A DNA stretch of 64,000 nt. It comes from Aeromonas jandaei. GTDB lineage: Bacteria > Pseudomonadota > Gammaproteobacteria > Enterobacterales > Aeromonadaceae. Under the pieces are notes generated by a model. That model made no database searches. It was not told the DNA's origin and worked only from the letters and a program-made list of their open reading frames with translations. This document shows positions 59,190-64,000 of this stretch, piece after piece (position 1 is the first letter of the stretch; every line of letters starts with the position of its first letter). The stretch is taken from positions 1,890,001 through 1,954,000 of the forward strand of contig NZ_CP149571.1 of NCBI RefSeq assembly GCF_037890695.1, read 5' to 3'. The translations under genes and the position numbers were made by a program.

Positions 59190-61160
59190 TTATGGCTGGC
59201 GATCCCAGCTCTGGCAAATCTGGTGCACTCGCCGTGTCAGCTGTCGCTGGCAGCGTTTCTGCTGATGGGCGGTGAGCGGCCCGTAACGCCAACGCCGGTA
59301 GAGCCAGGCCGCCTGCAGCAAGGGGCGGGATAGAGCGGGACGCAGCGTTGCCAGTCGTTCACACCACTGGCCCAGCGTCTCGCCCGCTTGCACTGTGCAG
59401 CCGGCCGCTGTTCCCCGACGCAGCAGTGGCTGCCAGATCCGCAGGGGGGCGGGTTCGCGGGCAGGCCAGAGGAGCGGCAGGCTGACCATCAGAGCGACCA
59501 GCAGCAAACTGAGCAGGATAAGCCAGGGGGTCTGCCCGGCCAGCGATGGCCAGCGCAGCGCAACCTGTTGCCAGAGCTGGTCGGCATCGTGTCCCAATAC
59601 CCACCGGCTCCACTGGTAGTCGAGATTGTTGCCCCACCAACGCAACTGGTTGAGCAGGGCCCAGCTGCGATAGCGCTGCAAAGAGAGGGGGTCGGCGGCG
59701 GCAAACTGCTCGCCGAGCGCCTGCGCCATATTGCCCTCGATACGCTCCGGTGCGACGACTGCGGTCGGGTCGATGCGCTGCCAATGCTGCTGCCGGTCGA
59801 GATACTCCACCCAAGCGTGGGCATCGAACTGGCGGACTGCCAGATAGCTGCCTTGCGGGTTCCACTCGCCACCGAGATAGCCGGTCACCAGTCGTGCCGG
59901 AATACCAGCTGCCCGCAGCACAAAGGCAGTTGCCATTGCGTAGTGGCCACAAAATCCCCGCCGGGTATCGAACAGGAAATCGTCCACCCCATCCGGGCCA
60001 AGCCGCGGTGGCGTCAGAGTATAGGCGTAAGGCTGGCTGCGAAATCGGGTCATCAGGGCGCCGACCAGCGCGCTCGGTTCGGGATAATGGATGGCAAGCT
60101 CCCGGGCATAGGCCCGCGCCTGCGGATTGCCCTCGGCAGGTAGCTGGAGGTTGCGCTGCCGTTCACGCTCTGTCGCGTCGGGGAGAGTCGCTGTGCTTGC
60201 CCGATAGCGGATGGCCAGCTCGTTGCTCCCCTGCCGGTAGAGAGTCGCGATCGGAGTGGCTTGTACCGGCCCCGCCACCACACGGGGCGCCGTCATGGCG
60301 AAGGCCCAGCGATGGCGCTGTGGCTCTGCGAGCACTTCATAGCTCCCCGCGGGCAGCGGGCTATCTGATAGCGTGGATGTCACGTTCAGCAAGGGGACTG
60401 TTTGCTGCCATCTCTTCACCTCGGTGCTCAGTTGCCAGCGCCGTCCGTCAAAATACTCCTGCCGCATGACCGGAAAGTAGCGCTCGTACTGCGGCGGCGG
60501 GCCATCGGCAAAGGTGACGCGAAACACCAGCTCGGAGGAGCTGACCAGCTCGTTGATGTCGCCAGGGGCCACCTCTTCCGAGAGGCCTGTCAGGGCTCGG
60601 GTTGCGGTCGGCATCTGCCAGAGTGGTGGCAACCTTGGCAGCACGATAAAGAGGGTCAGCAGCAGGGGAAGGGCGAGCAGCAGGGCGCCGCCCGCGCTGC
60701 GCCATGGGTGCTTTTGTTGTGGGGCCGCGGCATTGACCAGTGCAGTGACCGCCAGCCAGAGCGAGAGTGCCAGCAACAGCGCCCAGCCGATGCTCTGGCG
60801 CTGCACCAGTGCCAGCGCAATCAGAAAGAAGGCGAGCAGCAGCACCTGTTCGACATCCCGATCGCGCCGGACCTCGATGAGCTTGAGGCTGTAGCCGAGC
60901 CAGAGCAGGTTGACCAGCGCGGGCAGGGTGCCCAATCCCCGCCACTGCAGCAGGAGCATCAGCAAACAGCCGATGGCCAGTATCGCCAGCACTCGTGCCG
61001 GTGGAGGCCGCCATCCGCGCCACAGCATCATGGCGCGGGTAAACAGGGTGATGGCGCCCACCGCCATGACCCATAGCTGTAGCTGGGGCCAGAGTGCGGC
61101 AATGATCAGCAGCTGTTGCAGGGCGATGAGGGGCAGCAGGCGCCGGTTATCGAGCAGCAT
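59190..61160 (-). CDS. Membrane transglutaminase-like protein (TgpA type)
   Basis: 656 residues from the ATG at 61160. About six N-terminal membrane helices (residues 8 to about 180), a periplasmic DUF3488 region, a transglutaminase core with the Cys-His-Asp triad in TRRGFCGHYAMA, QFDAHAWVEYL and RIDPTAVV, one more helix (LILLSLLLVALMVSLPLLW, near residue 550), and a cytoplasmic DUF4129-like tail. TgpA of Pseudomonas is essential for growth; the exact substrate is unknown. It is the last gene of the MoxR-DUF58-TgpA operon and overlaps the DUF58 gene by 14 bp. Confidence 0.9.
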   Translation of the reverse strand: MLLDNRRLLPLIALQQLLIIAALWPQLQLWVMAVGAITLFTRAMMLWRGWRPPPARVLAILAIGCLLMLLLQWRGLGTLPALVNLLWLGYSLKLIEVRRDRDVEQVLLLAFFLIALALVQRQSIGWALLLALSLWLAVTALVNAAAPQQKHPWRSAGGALLLALPLLLTLFIVLPRLPPLWQMPTATRALTGLSEEVAPGDINELVSSSELVFRVTFADGPPPQYERYFPVMRQEYFDGRRWQLSTEVKRWQQTVPLLNVTSTLSDSPLPAGSYEVLAEPQRHRWAFAMTAPRVVAGPVQATPIATLYRQGSNELAIRYRASTATLPDATERERQRNLQLPAEGNPQARAYARELAIHYPEPSALVGALMTRFRSQPYAYTLTPPRLGPDGVDDFLFDTRRGFCGHYAMATAFVLRAAGIPARLVTGYLGGEWNPQGSYLAVRQFDAHAWVEYLDRQQHWQRIDPTAVVAPERIEGNMAQALGEQFAAADPLSLQRYRSWALLNQLRWWGNNLDYQWSRWVLGHDADQLWQQVALRWPSLAGQTPWLILLSLLLVALMVSLPLLWPAREPAPLRIWQPLLRRGTAAGCTVQAGETLGQWCERLATLRPALSRPLLQAAWLYRRWRYGPLTAHQQKRCQRQLTRRVHQICQSWDRQP

Positions 61161-62126
61161 CCGTTCTGCCCTCGTCTGCCGGGTTATCCAGTTGCGCCAG
61201 TGCCAGCAGGCAGCGCTGCACAAATGCGGGGCCGCTATCAGGCCCCAACGTCTCCCGGGCCAGCGTCAGGGAGAAGGGAAGCCCCTGTTTGCCATAGTTG
61301 CAGCACCACCAGGCGAGTACCGCCAACCGCTGCTCCAGATCGCCGCCTGCTACCCGCGACAGACTGAGATGGCGGCCAGCCCGATGCGGCTCACAAAACT
61401 GTTTGCTCAGCAGGCCGCGCCCCTGAGCCAGCTGTTTCCAGGCGATCCGGCTCATGGCTTCGCCCTGCTGGTGGGCCCGCAAGGTATCAAAGTCGCCAAT
61501 GGCGGCTGGCAACATATCCCCCTGCTGTTCGTCGGCTGTGGTGCTCTCACCTTCCCGCAGCGGGCCATAGACAGCCTTGGGGTAGACCCACCCTTCCAGT
61601 TGCAGATCCGGCAACGACCAGCAGCGAAAGAGGCCGAGGGGATAGCGGCTCTCGACTTTTAGCCGGCCAAGGAGGAGGCGACCGCGGCGCAGACCCGTGA
61701 CCGGCAACAGCAGGTCGAGGGGCGTGGAGCCTATCTCGGCCTGCCAGAGCGCGCCATCACCCAGGGTAAACTGAACGCCGTAGATCGGGCGCGGGCTCTG
61801 AACCCGTATTCTGATGGAGAGCTGGCTGCCCGCCTCGCCGGTGATGGTGGGCCCTCCCATCAAGGCCAGACCCTGCAAGTTGCGATGGGTGAGCCACATG
61901 GCCGTCATAAACAGGCTGCCGAGGCAGTAGGCGACCAGCAGCACCAGATTGTTCTGGTAGTTGGTGCCGAGCAGGTAGATGGCGAGCAGTACCAGCAGAT
62001 AGAGCAACCCCATGCGGGTGGGCAGGATGAAGAGGCTGCGCGGCCCCAGCGTGATCTGGCGTGACGGGGGGATGCGGCGATCAAGCCAGCGCAGCTGCCA
62101 GCGATCCCTTAGCCGGCGCCAGTCAG

Positions 62127-62130
<4 letters not shown>
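61147..62130 (-). CDS. DUF58 domain membrane protein
   Basis: 327 residues. Two N-terminal membrane helices (RMGLLYLLVLLAIYLLG and NLVLLVAYCLGSLFMTAMWL) precede a cytoplasmic region with the DUF58 signature FDTLRAHQQGEAMSRIAWKQ (the family usually reads Y..GD..R.I.W). It overlaps moxR by 4 bp (ATGA) and the transglutaminase gene by 14 bp. DUF58 proteins act with MoxR ATPases, perhaps through a von Willebrand-like fold; no exact role is known. Confidence 0.88.

Positions 62131-64000
<1,870 letters not shown>

Overview
The window is a chromosomal core segment of a gammaproteobacterium, almost certainly Aeromonas. The gene order matches known enterobacterial and Vibrio blocks (yajQ-panE-yajL; gcvB/gcvA-ygdD-rlmM; xni, ppnN, queF, syd, yqcC-truC-yqcA; yaeH-dapD-glnD-map-rpsB-tsf-pyrH-frr-uppS-cdsA-dxr-rseP-bamA-skp-lpxD-fabZ-lpxA-lpxB-rnhB-dnaE-accA). 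The class C beta-lactamase that begins at the right edge resembles the Aeromonas FOX/MOX/CepS group. I see no prophage, integrase, transposase, CRISPR array, tRNA or rRNA gene, and no obvious defence island.

Layout. 1-3.7 kb: the end of an AmpG-like muropeptide permease, a Tsx-type nucleoside channel with CRP-like and PurR-like sites, then yajQ (-) and panE-yajL (+). 3.7-10.7 kb: a small secreted protein, dinB with a LexA box, a chemotaxis receptor, the GcvB small RNA divergent from gcvA, an alpha/beta hydrolase, ygdD and rlmM. 10.8-20 kb (all minus strand): a secreted protein, NAD-type isocitrate dehydrogenase, xni, ppnN, an intact GGDEF protein next to a TPR protein with a dead GGDEF domain, and queF. 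20-26 kb: syd (+), a minus-strand set of poorly characterised conserved genes (DUF2310, a small coiled-coil protein, DUF2789, DUF3301, DUF3549), then yqcC-truC-yqcA (+). 26-30.7 kb: lamB-malM and ptsG, for sugar uptake.

30.8-36 kb (minus): yaeH, dapD, glnD and map, the last with a near-consensus CRP site. 36-55.5 kb (plus): the large translation / isoprenoid / envelope biogenesis cluster from rpsB to accA. It couples ribosome function (rpsB, tsf, frr), nucleotide and isoprenoid supply (pyrH, dxr, uppS), phospholipid and lipid A synthesis (cdsA, lpxD, fabZ, lpxA, lpxB, accA), outer-membrane protein assembly (rseP, bamA, skp) and replication (rnhB, dnaE). A 120-bp inverted-repeat (REPIN-like) element sits between lpxB and rnhB. 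55.6-64 kb: a DUF3545 gene, tal, a Na+/alanine-glycine symporter with CRP-like and PurR-like sites, a MoxR-DUF58-transglutaminase operon, and an ampC-type beta-lactamase behind TTCAC repeats (blr-tag/CreB-box type).

I did not find a clear new multi-gene system. The best leads are regulatory or structural: the REPIN-like element inside the lpx cluster, the CRP site ahead of map-glnD, paired LacI-family-like operators at lamB and at the symporter, the paired active/dead GGDEF genes, and cysteine-paired, AT-richer loops in BamA. All functional calls rest on reading the sequence and on family knowledge; no database search was run.
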